Shown here in pieces: positions 1-6,458 of a DNA stretch of 19,431 bases. This DNA comes from Nitrospinota bacterium (lineage in GTDB: Bacteria > JADFOP01): assembly GCA_022562795.1 (NCBI GenBank), contig JADFOP010000042.1:1-19431 (forward strand), in the 5' to 3' direction. A program made the position numbers and the translations under genes. The notes under the pieces are model-generated. The model made no database searches. It saw nothing but the letters and a program-made list of their open reading frames with translations, and was not told where the DNA came from. Within the stretch, counting starts at the first letter, position 1. Each line of letters opens with the position of its first letter.

Positions 1-145
1 GGCCGTGGAAGAAGGGAAGAGGAGCCAACTTATTAAAGAACTTGGAGAAGCGAAGGAAGAGGAATATGCCTCCTTCCGCTTCTACTCAGACTTGTCGGTA
101 ATTTCAGGAACAATGGAAGGAGAGCTTCAAGTTAGCATAGTGTAA
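1..145 (+). CDS. C-terminal end of an unidentified protein (cut by window edge)
   Basis: An open frame (codons from base 2) runs in from the left edge to a TAA at 143-145 and gives 47 residues, ending in MEGELQVSIV. It is charged at first (EEGKRSQLIKELGEAKEEE) and then more beta-like. I do not recognise the family. It lies 52 bases upstream of the aminopeptidase gene on the same strand and shares its AT-rich codon use, so the two may be co-transcribed. The gap is AT-rich with no convincing terminator. Confidence 0.5.
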   Translation, partial: AVEEGKRSQLIKELGEAKEEEYASFRFYSDLSVISGTMEGELQVSIV

Positions 146-197
146 GCAATTGCTTCTTACAAAATTTTTATTTCTACACAATTAGGAGGGTAATGTT

Positions 198-1202
198 GTG
201 AGTGAGACCGATCTTGCTAAAGCCGCGCATAATGTCATTCGAAATTCTTTGAGGGTCCGAAAAGGAGAACAAGTTGTAGTTGTTATTGAAGAAGATAGGA
301 TTGAAATAGCCAAAGCCCTTATTGTTCCTGTTATGGAGCAAGGCGCGCAGATTACTTTTTTACCAATATTTAATGAGTGGCGCGATTTCCATAGGCAATT
401 GGAAAAGCCTCTTGAACTTACTATTTCTTCACAGAACACGCTAAAATCAGCAGATGTGATTATTTCCATAATAGAAGCTAATGTAGGTGAAGTGGGATTC
501 CGCAAAAATATTTTACAATATGCACAAAGTCAGCCTTGTCGGATTGCTCATATGCCAGGTGTTACGGTGGAAGATTTCCGTGATTATCTGAAATTTGATT
601 TCACAACCATATGGAAGAAGGGTGAATTACTTAAAAGCTTACTAGTAAAACATGTTGGAAAAGTTATGCATATTAAGACAGATTTCGGAACAGATATCAA
701 GCTTAAAATATCTGATAAGATTCATATTAGTTCGGGTATTATTGATTCACCCCACCGTTTCGGAAACCTTCCTGCCGGAGAGGTTTACTTTGTACCTGAA
801 AAGAATTCTGCAAACGGCCATGTTGTTATTGATTTGGCTAGGCCAGGTCGTGTTCTTGAGGGTGAGGATACTGTCGAATTTGATGTAAAAGATGGTCTTA
901 TAGAACCTATCTCTGGTCAACCTTATAATGCATGGCCTGAGTTCAAAGAAGTACTATCACGTCGAGGAGCTAATGTATTAGCAGAGGTAGGTATTGGTCT
1001 TAATGAAGATATTAAATCGCCAACGGGTCGGGATCTAATTGACGAGAAAATGGCAAAAACCATGCATTTTGGTATTGGTGATAATGTAATCTTCGGTGGA
1101 TGGAACGAATCGGAGGTTCATCTTGACCTAGTTTTTTCTAAACCAACCGTACGCATTGATAATGAAGTAATAATGTCTGAGGGTAAAATAGAAGGTATTT
1201 AA
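198..1202 (+). CDS. M29-family metallo-aminopeptidase (AmpS/aminopeptidase T type)
   Basis: This 334-residue cytoplasmic protein resembles M29 leucyl aminopeptidases, which remove N-terminal residues from peptides using a two-metal centre. The candidate metal ligands of the family appear in order: Glu195 in LPAGEVYFVPE, Glu263 in LAEVGIGLNED, His290 in KTMHFGIGDN, and His308 and Asp310 in ESEVHLDLVF. The FGG just before the last motif is also typical. At 334 residues it is somewhat shorter than the roughly 370-410 of well-studied members, with the shortening in the N-terminal half. The GTG start at 198 follows an AGGAGGG box at 184-190; the nearby ATG at 193 reads into a stop at once. Codon use is AT-rich compared with genes right of 4.5 kb, which suggests a different origin or a recent acquisition. 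Confidence 0.85.
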   Translation: MSETDLAKAAHNVIRNSLRVRKGEQVVVVIEEDRIEIAKALIVPVMEQGAQITFLPIFNEWRDFHRQLEKPLELTISSQNTLKSADVIISIIEANVGEVGFRKNILQYAQSQPCRIAHMPGVTVEDFRDYLKFDFTTIWKKGELLKSLLVKHVGKVMHIKTDFGTDIKLKISDKIHISSGIIDSPHRFGNLPAGEVYFVPEKNSANGHVVIDLARPGRVLEGEDTVEFDVKDGLIEPISGQPYNAWPEFKEVLSRRGANVLAEVGIGLNEDIKSPTGRDLIDEKMAKTMHFGIGDNVIFGGWNESEVHLDLVFSKPTVRIDNEVIMSEGKIEGI

Positions 1203-1639
1203 ACCAAAGTTTTATAACGTTGATGTGTCTTCAGAAAATTTATCTTGGTAATTACTTCTTGACCAATGCTACCAATGCTAAGGGAAAAAATATCCTAATA
1301 AACCAAATAAAGGGAGCAGAGAAGTTAACATCACCATTACTCAGTCTACCACCATACCACTCCGGAATTGTCAATGCTCTGCTCATAGAACCTACTCTTA
1401 AAGTAGTTTACCCAGTTGGCTCGATTGGGCAGTTAGTGACCTGCCCCCATTCATTGTACCACCTTCAGAGTTAGAGTTCTATGCGTGGAACGTCACCCAA
1501 GTATAGAGGGTTTGATTATCCCAGGTAATCTTAACTCTGGGCATCCAACCGAAAAGTTCATATTTCAACAGTCATTGCCCCTGGAGGCAGAGGAGTGTGG
1601 GGGGCAACTACATCGTGATATATGCACTTTGAGCCTGGT
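1203..1639. other. AT-rich gene-poor stretch, possible gene relic
   Basis: No convincing gene is seen. Short plus-strand frames exist but lack a ribosome-binding site and family features. One short frame (about 1393-1500, stop TAG at 1498-1500) reads like real protein (LPSWLDWAVSDLPPFIVPPS) but begins just after a stop and has no start, so it could be the decayed end of a gene. Copy A of a 65-base direct repeat lies at 1519-1583. Confidence 0.35.
1519..1583 (+). repeat. 65-base direct repeat, copy A
   Basis: It begins TCCCAGGTAATCTTAACTCT and ends ATTGCCCCTG. It matches 3313-3377 in the same orientation over 65 bases, with five mismatches and no gap counted by eye. The two copies bracket the unknown minus-strand gene and the cold-shock gene. 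Confidence 0.85.
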
Positions 1640-2296
1640 TCAACGTGCCAATGCTTTGCTTGCTCTCAGCTTAAGCTGCGATAGCTCCTCGTGCAGCTTA
1701 TTGTCGATACTTGTCAACACGGCGCATCCCTCAACTGCCTCAAGGAATTGAAATATACTGAGGCCGTATATTAAAAAAGTGTATAACCTCGAATGGGTAT
1801 CGTCGATCGGGCCTGTGGCAATAGTAATCCTCTGGTCGTCTATGCGCACGTAAAAACCAGAGAACCCGGCTACTGGGTTTCCATGCTTCACTTGAGAGAG
1901 CACCCTGAACGTATTGAGTTGGGATTCTTTCATTGTTGGGTCATGGACGTATACCTCTTCAATTTTGCTCTTAACCGTCCATGGTTGGCGGGTTTCTGAA
2001 TTATGTTCCAGCCATTTAGTAGCACGCTCTACCTTATCACCGATGTACAGGATATCCAGTCTTAGCTCGAACTGTGATAGTGCAATGATGGCCGCTTCTG
2101 CATGAAGGCCATGCTCAAGGAGGATTTCAATAGCAGCCTGAGAGCTTATGATACGAGAAAGAATCATTAACTGAACTGCATAAATTTTATTTGCTGTGGG
2201 ACCTTCAGAGCTATTGGAAATGGAACAGAGATGGTCATTACAATACTTTCTGGCAATCTGCGAAATTTCGAGAAGCTCGTTTAGCTGCTCGGTCAT
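1640..2296 (-). CDS. Unknown helical protein, DUF5677-like
   Basis: This 218-residue, mostly alpha-helical protein has no signal peptide or membrane segment. The stretch AAIEILLEHGLHAEAAIIAL followed by FELRLDILYIGDK resembles the DUF5677-type proteins of unknown function, which carry a conserved helical core with a similar LLExGLxxxA pattern; I treat that as a weak resemblance. The later region SQVKHGNPVAGFSGFYV contains a Lys-His-Gly that could be functional. I chose the ATG at 2294-2296; a TTG two codons upstream (2302) is possible, and neither has a clear Shine-Dalgarno. It stands alone, is AT-rich like the left end of the window, and lies between two copies of a 65-base direct repeat. 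Genes of this kind often sit in accessory islands, but no function can be given. Confidence 0.7.
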   Translation of the reverse strand: MTEQLNELLEISQIARKYCNDHLCSISNSSEGPTANKIYAVQLMILSRIISSQAAIEILLEHGLHAEAAIIALSQFELRLDILYIGDKVERATKWLEHNSETRQPWTVKSKIEEVYVHDPTMKESQLNTFRVLSQVKHGNPVAGFSGFYVRIDDQRITIATGPIDDTHSRLYTFLIYGLSIFQFLEAVEGCAVLTSIDNKLHEELSQLKLRASKALAR

Positions 2297-2302
2297 TATC
2301 AA

Positions 2303-2720
2303 CGGCTCTAATAGCTAGGCTTTTCTTATAGGTTTGCAAACCTTACAACGTTGTGCTTAATCACGCAAGCGTTTGTCCCGACCTTGTAAGAAGCATGCCG
2401 CCCCACCCGTCCCTTTTTATGAGGCAGCCTAGAAGGTATAATGTAACAACATGGCGATCGAAAGGGCATGGCTTTCCCCTGAGCCGGAAACCTTTTGCGC
2501 CGGGGTCCGGGGCGACCCCGACTACCCGGGGATGCGGACCGGGAGTCGCAAGCGACCTTTGGTCGGCCCGACTACCCGGTTTTATGCGGACAGGGATAAA
2601 CCCTGTCCCTACAGGGTCTGTCTCAATGTAGGGACGCCCCTTGTGGGTGTCCGGCCTTTAGGACAGGAAGTTGTGCCGGGGTGCTGCAGGTCCGCCTGAG
2701 GCGGATGAACCTGTCCAGGC
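2303..2720. repeat. Gene-free stretch with clustered palindromic repeats
   Basis: The stretch is AT-rich up to about 2440 and GC-rich after it. It contains the inverted repeat GGGGTC/GACCCC (2502-2519), a GTCGCAAGCGAC-type unit (2545-2577, closely repeated at 4325-4356), the GGACAGGG/CCCTGTCC hairpin (2588-2608), a GGAC/GTCC variant (2630-2652) and the TCCGCCTGAGGCGGA palindrome (2691-2705). A TATAAT at 2437-2442 is the only promoter-like word. Short frames across this area simply read through the repeats. Confidence 0.7.
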
Positions 2721-3119
2721 CTACGTGCGCCAGACGTTGCCGCACGCGGAGCAGTGGTAGCAGCCTATCGCTTCGCGGTACTCCGGGTTGGGGGCGGAGC
2801 ACAAGGTGCAGGCCGTGCCGGCTTCGCCGGCGGGGGGCGCGTCGGGTTTCGGGGGCGGCTCCGAGCCAGCTTCGCTGGCGGGGGGCGCGTCTGGTTTCGG
2901 GGACGGCTCCGAGCCGGGGAAGAGCTTTACTACATTTTGGGCCTTTAAGCCCTTCGTGTCTTCGATAACCTCGAACTCCACGGCTTGCCCTTCGGCCAAA
3001 GTCTTAAAGCCCTCGTCTTGGATAGCCGAGAAGTGGACGAAGACGTCCGGCCCTTCCTCACGTTCTATGAAGCCAAACCCTTTGCCCTCGTTAAACCACT
3101 TTACAGTTCCTTTCTCCAT
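2721..3119 (-). CDS. Cold-shock domain protein fused to a C-terminal zinc ribbon
   Basis: This 132-residue protein is about twice the usual CspA length. Residues 1-67 are a complete cold-shock domain, which binds single-stranded RNA/DNA; GKGFGFI (RNP1, 12-18) and DVFVHFSAI (RNP2, 25-33) are intact. Residues 69-102 are a Pro/Ala/Glu-rich linker made of two 16-residue repeats ([16 protein letters not shown] and its copy). Residues 103-132 hold five cysteines (104, 107, 120, 123, 126) in a CxxC-x12-CxxCxxC pattern typical of a zinc ribbon, ending in NVWRT. The last 36 residues match those of the 60-residue protein at 18925-19107 at all but three positions. The ATG at 3117-3119 has a full-length Shine-Dalgarno, AAGGAGGTGAT (3126-3136). 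Upstream are a hairpin with an oligo-U tract and a candidate promoter. Confidence 0.93.
   Translation of the reverse strand: MEKGTVKWFNEGKGFGFIEREEGPDVFVHFSAIQDEGFKTLAEGQAVEFEVIEDTKGLKAQNVVKLFPGSEPSPKPDAPPASEAGSEPPPKPDAPPAGEAGTACTLCSAPNPEYREAIGCYHCSACGNVWRT
2821..2916. repeat. Tandem repeat, 2 x 48 bases, in the cold-shock protein linker
   Basis: Units 2821-2868 and 2869-2916 differ at four positions by eye. They encode the two 16-residue Pro/Ala/Glu linker repeats. The length is in frame, so copy-number changes would lengthen or shorten the linker without a frameshift. Confidence 0.9.
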
Positions 3120-3125
3120 TGCGTA

Positions 3126-3136
3126 TCACCTCCTTT
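3126..3136 (-). promoter_or_regulatory. Very strong Shine-Dalgarno of the cold-shock gene
   Basis: Read on the minus strand this is AAGGAGGTGAT, complementary to almost the whole anti-SD tail of 16S rRNA, six bases before the ATG. It fixes the start at 3119. Confidence 0.85.
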
Positions 3137-3175
3137 CCTTAAGCATTTTTGAAACGAGACGGACCGGAGGGCGAT

Positions 3176-3212
3176 AAAAAAACCGCACGGCGTACAACAG
3201 ACGCCTGTGCGG
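3176..3212 (-). terminator. Intrinsic terminator inside the cold-shock leader (possible attenuator)
   Basis: On the minus strand, CCGCACAGGCGT (3201-3212) pairs with ACGCCGTGCGG (3183-3193), leaving one bulged base, and a run of seven U (3176-3182) follows. It works only in the minus direction. It lies 57 bases upstream of the cold-shock ATG and downstream of a promoter candidate at 3253-3281, so it may be a leader attenuator and not just the end of an upstream transcript. Confidence 0.75.
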
Positions 3213-3252
3213 TGGCCTGTCGTTCCTACCAAGTCTATCTCTTACAAACATC

Positions 3253-3281
3253 ATAATAGCGCACGAGGCGGCACAAAGCAA
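3253..3281 (-). promoter_or_regulatory. Candidate sigma-70 promoter of the cold-shock gene
   Basis: On the minus strand there is TTGCTT (3276-3281), a 17-base spacer, then TATTAT (3253-3258). The -10 is 5/6, the -35 only 3/6. Transcription would start near 3246, giving a leader of about 125 bases that contains the hairpin and oligo-U tract. Confidence 0.45.
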
Positions 3282-3312
3282 TAATTATTTTTGGGTCTTA
3301 GGTGCTAATATT

Positions 3313-3377
3313 TCCCAGGTAATCTTAACTCTGGCCATCCAACCGAAAAATTCATATTTCATCAGAAATTGCCCCTG
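3313..3377 (+). repeat. 65-base direct repeat, copy B
   Basis: Second copy of 1519-1583. Two of the five differences would be synonymous in the frame reading PGNLNSGHPTEKFIF, so the pair may descend from a short coding fragment. No gene is seen in the rest of 3213-3566. Confidence 0.85.
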
Positions 3378-3566
3378 AGGCCCACCTTGTGGCCTCCAAG
3401 CCGTAATCCCGAAGGCCCCAGTGGGGGGGCGAGGTTACAGCGCATTGGACCGACTCATCCTCCAGGGGGACGTGAAGTGGGTTGGCTTACGCGGATGTTC
3501 GGTCCCCCTTGACTGGCGATGGCGGCGTGGTAAGCTTCCCCAAGGTTCAGGATTGAGGAGGTCACC

Positions 3567-3902
3567 ATGCTCATCGCCACTCGGTGCAAGAAAGATGGGG
3601 AGCCAGTTTGTCTCAATGACGATGTCCGGGACCGGCATAAATGGGAGCTCCTCGGAACAGCCTCTCACGATAGACCCATGTCGGATGACCTCAATGCCAT
3701 CTGTGAGGCTTGTGACGATTGGGACCCAATCCATAAAAAGCCGGAGAGCCGCATCTTCTACGCCTGCGACGTCGTGGACACACCAATTTGCCCCCACCAC
3801 GAGGTGATCCTTGCCTTTGTCGAGTCGGAGGATGCCTACATTACCCGCTTCGATGACCTCTGCCGCCCCTGCCGCCTCTTCCATCCCCCGCAAGGCGTCT
3901 AA
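3567..3902 (+). CDS. Small Cys-rich hypothetical protein (strand uncertain)
   Basis: A 111-residue frame with an excellent Shine-Dalgarno (GAGGAGGT at 3554-3561) five bases before the ATG. It is rich in Asp and Cys and contains two CxxC pairs (ICEAC and LCRPC) and a CPHH, as a small metal-binding protein might. I do not recognise a family. A 163-residue minus-strand frame (3435-3926) covers it with codons exactly opposite and has a more ordinary globular composition, but a weaker start site. Only one is likely real; I favour this one on the ribosome-binding site. It ends just before another repeat-filled gap. Confidence 0.45.
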   Translation: MLIATRCKKDGEPVCLNDDVRDRHKWELLGTASHDRPMSDDLNAICEACDDWDPIHKKPESRIFYACDVVDTPICPHHEVILAFVESEDAYITRFDDLCRPCRLFHPPQGV

Positions 3903-4455
3903 TAAGGCGTTACCTTGGGCCATCATCGCTTGCCCCCTGTAGGGACACAGCCTTTATGGCTGTCCGGCCTTTCGTCCTTCTAACCCGCGGACAGGGTAAA
4001 CCCTGTCCCTACATCAAACAAAAAAATCGCCCCTCATTCGGGAAGTACGGGAAGTGCGTGACGACAGGGCTGGCTGTTCTTTGGTATTAAAGATGTAGGG
4101 ACAGCCTTTAGGCTGTCCGGGTTTTCTTTGCGGACAGGGCAAACCCTGTCCCTACAGGGTTTGTTGGTGTCGGGTGCTGCAGGCAGCCTTTGGCTGGGTC
4201 GCAAGTCCGCCTCAGGCGGAGTCGGCCCTGTCCCTACACGAGCGCAAAACCATGTAGGGACAACCTTTATGGCTGTCCGGCCTTTATGGCATTAAGGTCT
4301 GCTGGGTGGTGTCGGGGTCCGGGGGTCGCAAGCGACCTTTGGTCGCCCGACTACCCTTAGTGCGGAGGCAATCCATGTCGCCAGGTATCGTCCAGCCTCA
4401 GCTGTTCACAAATAGGAGAGGCACCCCCTTTGGCTCTTCGACCTCCTTGACGGGC
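3903..4455. repeat. Gene-free stretch filled with interspersed hairpin repeats
   Basis: Successive inverted repeats of one family are seen, with arms GGACAG(G/C)(G/C) and CCCTGTCC or GGCTGTCC, usually next to TGTAGGGAC: 3943-3965, 3989-4008, 4099-4118, 4132-4151 and 4258-4278. The palindrome TCCGCCTCAGGCGGA lies at 4206-4220. The GTCGCAAGCGAC unit at 4325-4356 nearly duplicates 2545-2577. No gene is supported here. Confidence 0.75.
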
Positions 4456-4485
4456 CGATTTTCCGCGATTTTCCGCGATTTTCCG
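4456..4485. repeat. Three perfect tandem copies of CGATTTTCCG
   Basis: A 10-base unit is repeated exactly three times (4456-4465, 4466-4475, 4476-4485), one helical turn per unit. It lies 60 bases upstream of the ATG at 4546, where an operator would sit, but no function is shown. Confidence 0.9.
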
Positions 4486-4545
4486 AATACAAAACCTCTG
4501 CAGGGCTGGCCGAACGGGTTAGATTTTTGGTACAATGCTTCTGCT

Positions 4546-4824
4546 ATGGTGCGGGTGGAGCATACCGATGGGGATGAGCGGGACCTGATGCCCGAGAGGT
4601 TCGTCCTGGCCGGGCGAGACCTGGAGGTGGAGGCGGTCATAGACCGCTGGTTCGGCCCGGTCTACACCTACTTCACGGTGCGGGCGTCCGATGGCCGCAC
4701 CTACAGGCTCAAGCACGACCGGTCGGAAGATAGCTGGGAGCTCCTCTTCACTGAAACCGACGCCCCGGAGCCGCCGGCCCCCACCTGGCCCTTCACCCGC
4801 CCCCAAGGGTCCCGTCCGGGTTGA
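4546..4824 (+). CDS. Small hypothetical protein (92 residues)
   Basis: The frame is open far upstream, but its upstream part only translates the repeat region, so I start it at the ATG at 4546. The protein begins MVRVEHTDGDERD. It has a beta-rich core, AVIDRWFGPVYTYFTVRASD, then GRTYRLKHDRSEDSWEL and a Pro-rich tail. The pattern of a Trp-containing strand, YFxVxxxDGxxYxLxHD and a final WEL recalls small uncharacterised DUF6504-like proteins, but this is only a loose resemblance. No signal peptide or cysteines. No Shine-Dalgarno is visible; a TACAAT lies at 4531-4536, ten bases before the ATG, so the message could be leaderless. The stop is 39 bases before the tRNA promoter. Confidence 0.65.
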   Translation: MVRVEHTDGDERDLMPERFVLAGRDLEVEAVIDRWFGPVYTYFTVRASDGRTYRLKHDRSEDSWELLFTETDAPEPPAPTWPFTRPQGSRPG

Positions 4825-4862
4825 GACCGGCTGGGCTCCTACTGGCGTTCTCTCTCCCAGGG

Positions 4863-4890
4863 TTGACAACCCCCGCCGCCAACCTATAAT
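4863..4890 (+). promoter_or_regulatory. Consensus sigma-70 promoter of tRNA-Leu
   Basis: TTGACA (4863-4868), a 16-base spacer and TATAAT (4885-4890): both hexamers are perfect. The tRNA begins 31 bases after the -10. Confidence 0.9.
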
Positions 4891-4921
4891 GATTTTTGGA
4901 ATAGCCGGTTAGGCCATAGGT

Positions 4922-5007
4922 GCCGAAGTGGCGGAAATGGCAGACGCGCCATCTTGAGGGGGTGGTGGGCTACGCCCGTGGGGGTTCGAATCCCCCCTTC
5001 GGCACCA
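4922..5007 (+). tRNA. tRNA-Leu (anticodon GAG)
   Basis: A complete class II tRNA with encoded CCA. The acceptor stem is GCCGAAG (4922-4928) with CTTCGGC (4997-5003), then A and CCA. The anticodon stem CCATC/GGTGG encloses the loop TTGAGGG, giving anticodon GAG at 4956-4958 (reads CUC/CUU Leu codons). The long variable arm is GGGC-TAC-GCCC, and the T arm is GGGGG-TTCGAAT-CCCCC. It is transcribed alone from a perfect promoter and ends at a terminator 31 bases downstream. Confidence 0.97.
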
Positions 5008-5037
5008 TTTTTGAGTTTTTTAGTATGGAGGAACGGC

Positions 5038-5062
5038 CGCCCTCTCTGGGGGCGATTTTTTT
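5038..5062 (+). terminator. Intrinsic terminator of tRNA-Leu
   Basis: CGCCC (5038-5042) pairs with GGGCG (5050-5054) around a 7-base loop, followed by seven T (5056-5062). It lies between the tRNA and the 3' end of convergent apgM. Confidence 0.85.
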
Positions 5063-5070
5063 ATGGCGGC

Positions 5071-6282
5071 CTACGCCCCGTATCTCTTCAGCCGCTCGGC
5101 GTGGGCCAGAAGCTGGGGCATGAGCTCCACTCCCCTAAACCGTCCCAGGCTGCCCGTGGCGCAGGCCCGCTCGGTGAAGTTCGGCAGGCCGTCGGCCCGG
5201 CAGGTGGGCGACCAGATGAGCGCCGGTACGGGGTGCCAGCTGTGGGTGCGTAGCTTGGACGGGGTCGAGTGATCGCCGGTTACGGCGACGGCCGCGAAGG
5301 CCTCAAGCGGGATGGTGGGGATGAGGGCGTCCACCTCCTCGATGACCCGGACCTTGGCATCGAAGTCACCGTCCTCGCCCCGGCTGTCGGTCGGCTTGAC
5401 GTGACAGAAGAAGAAATTATAGCGATCGAGCGCGTCGCCCAATGCCTCGAAGACCTCCTCGGTCCGCTCCAGCCCCTCGATGACATCCATCCCCACGAGG
5501 CGGGCCAGCCCCTTGTACATCGGGTAGGTGGCGATGGCGACGGGGTTTAGCTTGAAGACCTCCTGCATCTGGGGGAGTGTGGGCTTCCTGGCCGCTCCCC
5601 GCATGATGATGGCGTTGGCCGGATGATCGTCGGCTAGAATTTCGGCGGCCTGGCGGGTGAGCTCGTTTAGCGCTTCCGCAGTCCGGGCGGCCTCGGGGCT
5701 TCCATCGGTCGGGATGGCGGCCAACGGCGGGAGCCCTGTGCTTTGTGGGTCGGTGCCGGTGACGGCATCGCTCAGGCCCTGGCCCCGAAGCACCACCGCC
5801 GCCCGGTGCTCCTTCTCCGGCCGGACGTAGACCTCTACTCCCTCGATGGCGACGGCTTTCTCCAGCTTCTTACAGAGCTCCGCGCATCGGCTGGTCTCAA
5901 TGCGTCCCGCCCGGCGGTCGATGATGGCCCCGGCCTCGTCGCTCGTCGCGAAGTTCATCCGGATGCCGATGTCATCGGGCTCCATGGGGAAATTCACCCC
6001 CGCGCATGAGAGCGCCCCCCGCCCTATCAGGTGGGTGAATGGGTCGTAGCCGAAGAGCGCCAGGTGGCCGGGCCCGCTGCCGGGCGTGATGCCCGGGGCC
6101 ACGGGGTCCATGAGGCCTAGGCTCGAGTCCGCCGCGAGGGCGTCGAGGTTGGGTGTGTTGGCCGCCTCGAGCTCGGTGGGGCCGCCCGGCCCCATGGCGA
6201 GCCCGCCCAGCCCGTCGAGCACGAGCAGGAGGATTTTCCGGTCGTTCTCTTCGGCCAGCTCCTGGAGAATCCGAAGGTCCAT
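5071..6282 (-). CDS. apgM: Cofactor-independent phosphoglycerate mutase, archaeal type (ApgM)
   Basis: This 403-residue cytoplasmic enzyme interconverts 3- and 2-phosphoglycerate in glycolysis/gluconeogenesis. It belongs to the alkaline-phosphatase superfamily, whose members use two metals and a phosphoserine intermediate. Visible family marks are LLLVLDGLGG with metal ligand Asp23, the nucleophile Ser69 in PGSGPGHLALFGYDP, HLIGRGALSCAGV, HVKPTDSRGEDGD (294-306) and VTGDHSTPSKLRTHSWHPVP (334-353). The length is typical of the archaeal/ApgM type and shorter than the roughly 510-residue bacterial GpmI. The ATG at 6282 follows GAGAGGAG by nine bases. The gene is single, convergent with tRNA-Leu and divergent from the methyltransferase. 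Confidence 0.96.
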   Translation of the reverse strand: MDLRILQELAEENDRKILLLVLDGLGGLAMGPGGPTELEAANTPNLDALAADSSLGLMDPVAPGITPGSGPGHLALFGYDPFTHLIGRGALSCAGVNFPMEPDDIGIRMNFATSDEAGAIIDRRAGRIETSRCAELCKKLEKAVAIEGVEVYVRPEKEHRAAVVLRGQGLSDAVTGTDPQSTGLPPLAAIPTDGSPEAARTAEALNELTRQAAEILADDHPANAIIMRGAARKPTLPQMQEVFKLNPVAIATYPMYKGLARLVGMDVIEGLERTEEVFEALGDALDRYNFFFCHVKPTDSRGEDGDFDAKVRVIEEVDALIPTIPLEAFAAVAVTGDHSTPSKLRTHSWHPVPALIWSPTCRADGLPNFTERACATGSLGRFRGVELMPQLLAHAERLKRYGA

Positions 6283-6458
6283 GGGCCACGCTCCTCTCGG
6301 GCGGGAAGGCTCTGTACTCTTACACCTCTTCCGGAGGGGTTGTCAATGGGCCGGAGCTTATGGCTGGATGTCGCGGGCGGTCGGCTCCAGGGGCCGGATG
6401 CGCGTGGCCCCGGCCTAATCGCTTGCAAAATATTATCTCTTATGCTATTGTTGTTTCA

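Noticed and set aside
1485-1751. Plus-strand frame of 88 codons containing 65-base repeat copy A
   Set aside because: It has no ribosome-binding site, overlaps the end of the better-supported minus-strand gene, and the equivalent frame at copy B is closed by stops.
2451-2699. Plus-strand frame downstream of a TATAAT at 2437
   Set aside because: It reads only through palindromic repeats and lacks a ribosome-binding site and -35 element.
2502-4356. CRISPR array
   Set aside because: The repeats are irregularly spaced palindromes of several families, without uniform spacers or cas genes.
4922-5007. tRNA-Leu as an integration site
   Set aside because: No integrase, and no second copy of the tRNA 3' end, was seen in the window.
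5269-6418. Several open frames on both strands overlapping apgM
   Set aside because: All lie within or opposite apgM, with low-complexity Arg/Pro/Ala-rich translations typical of GC-rich shadow frames.
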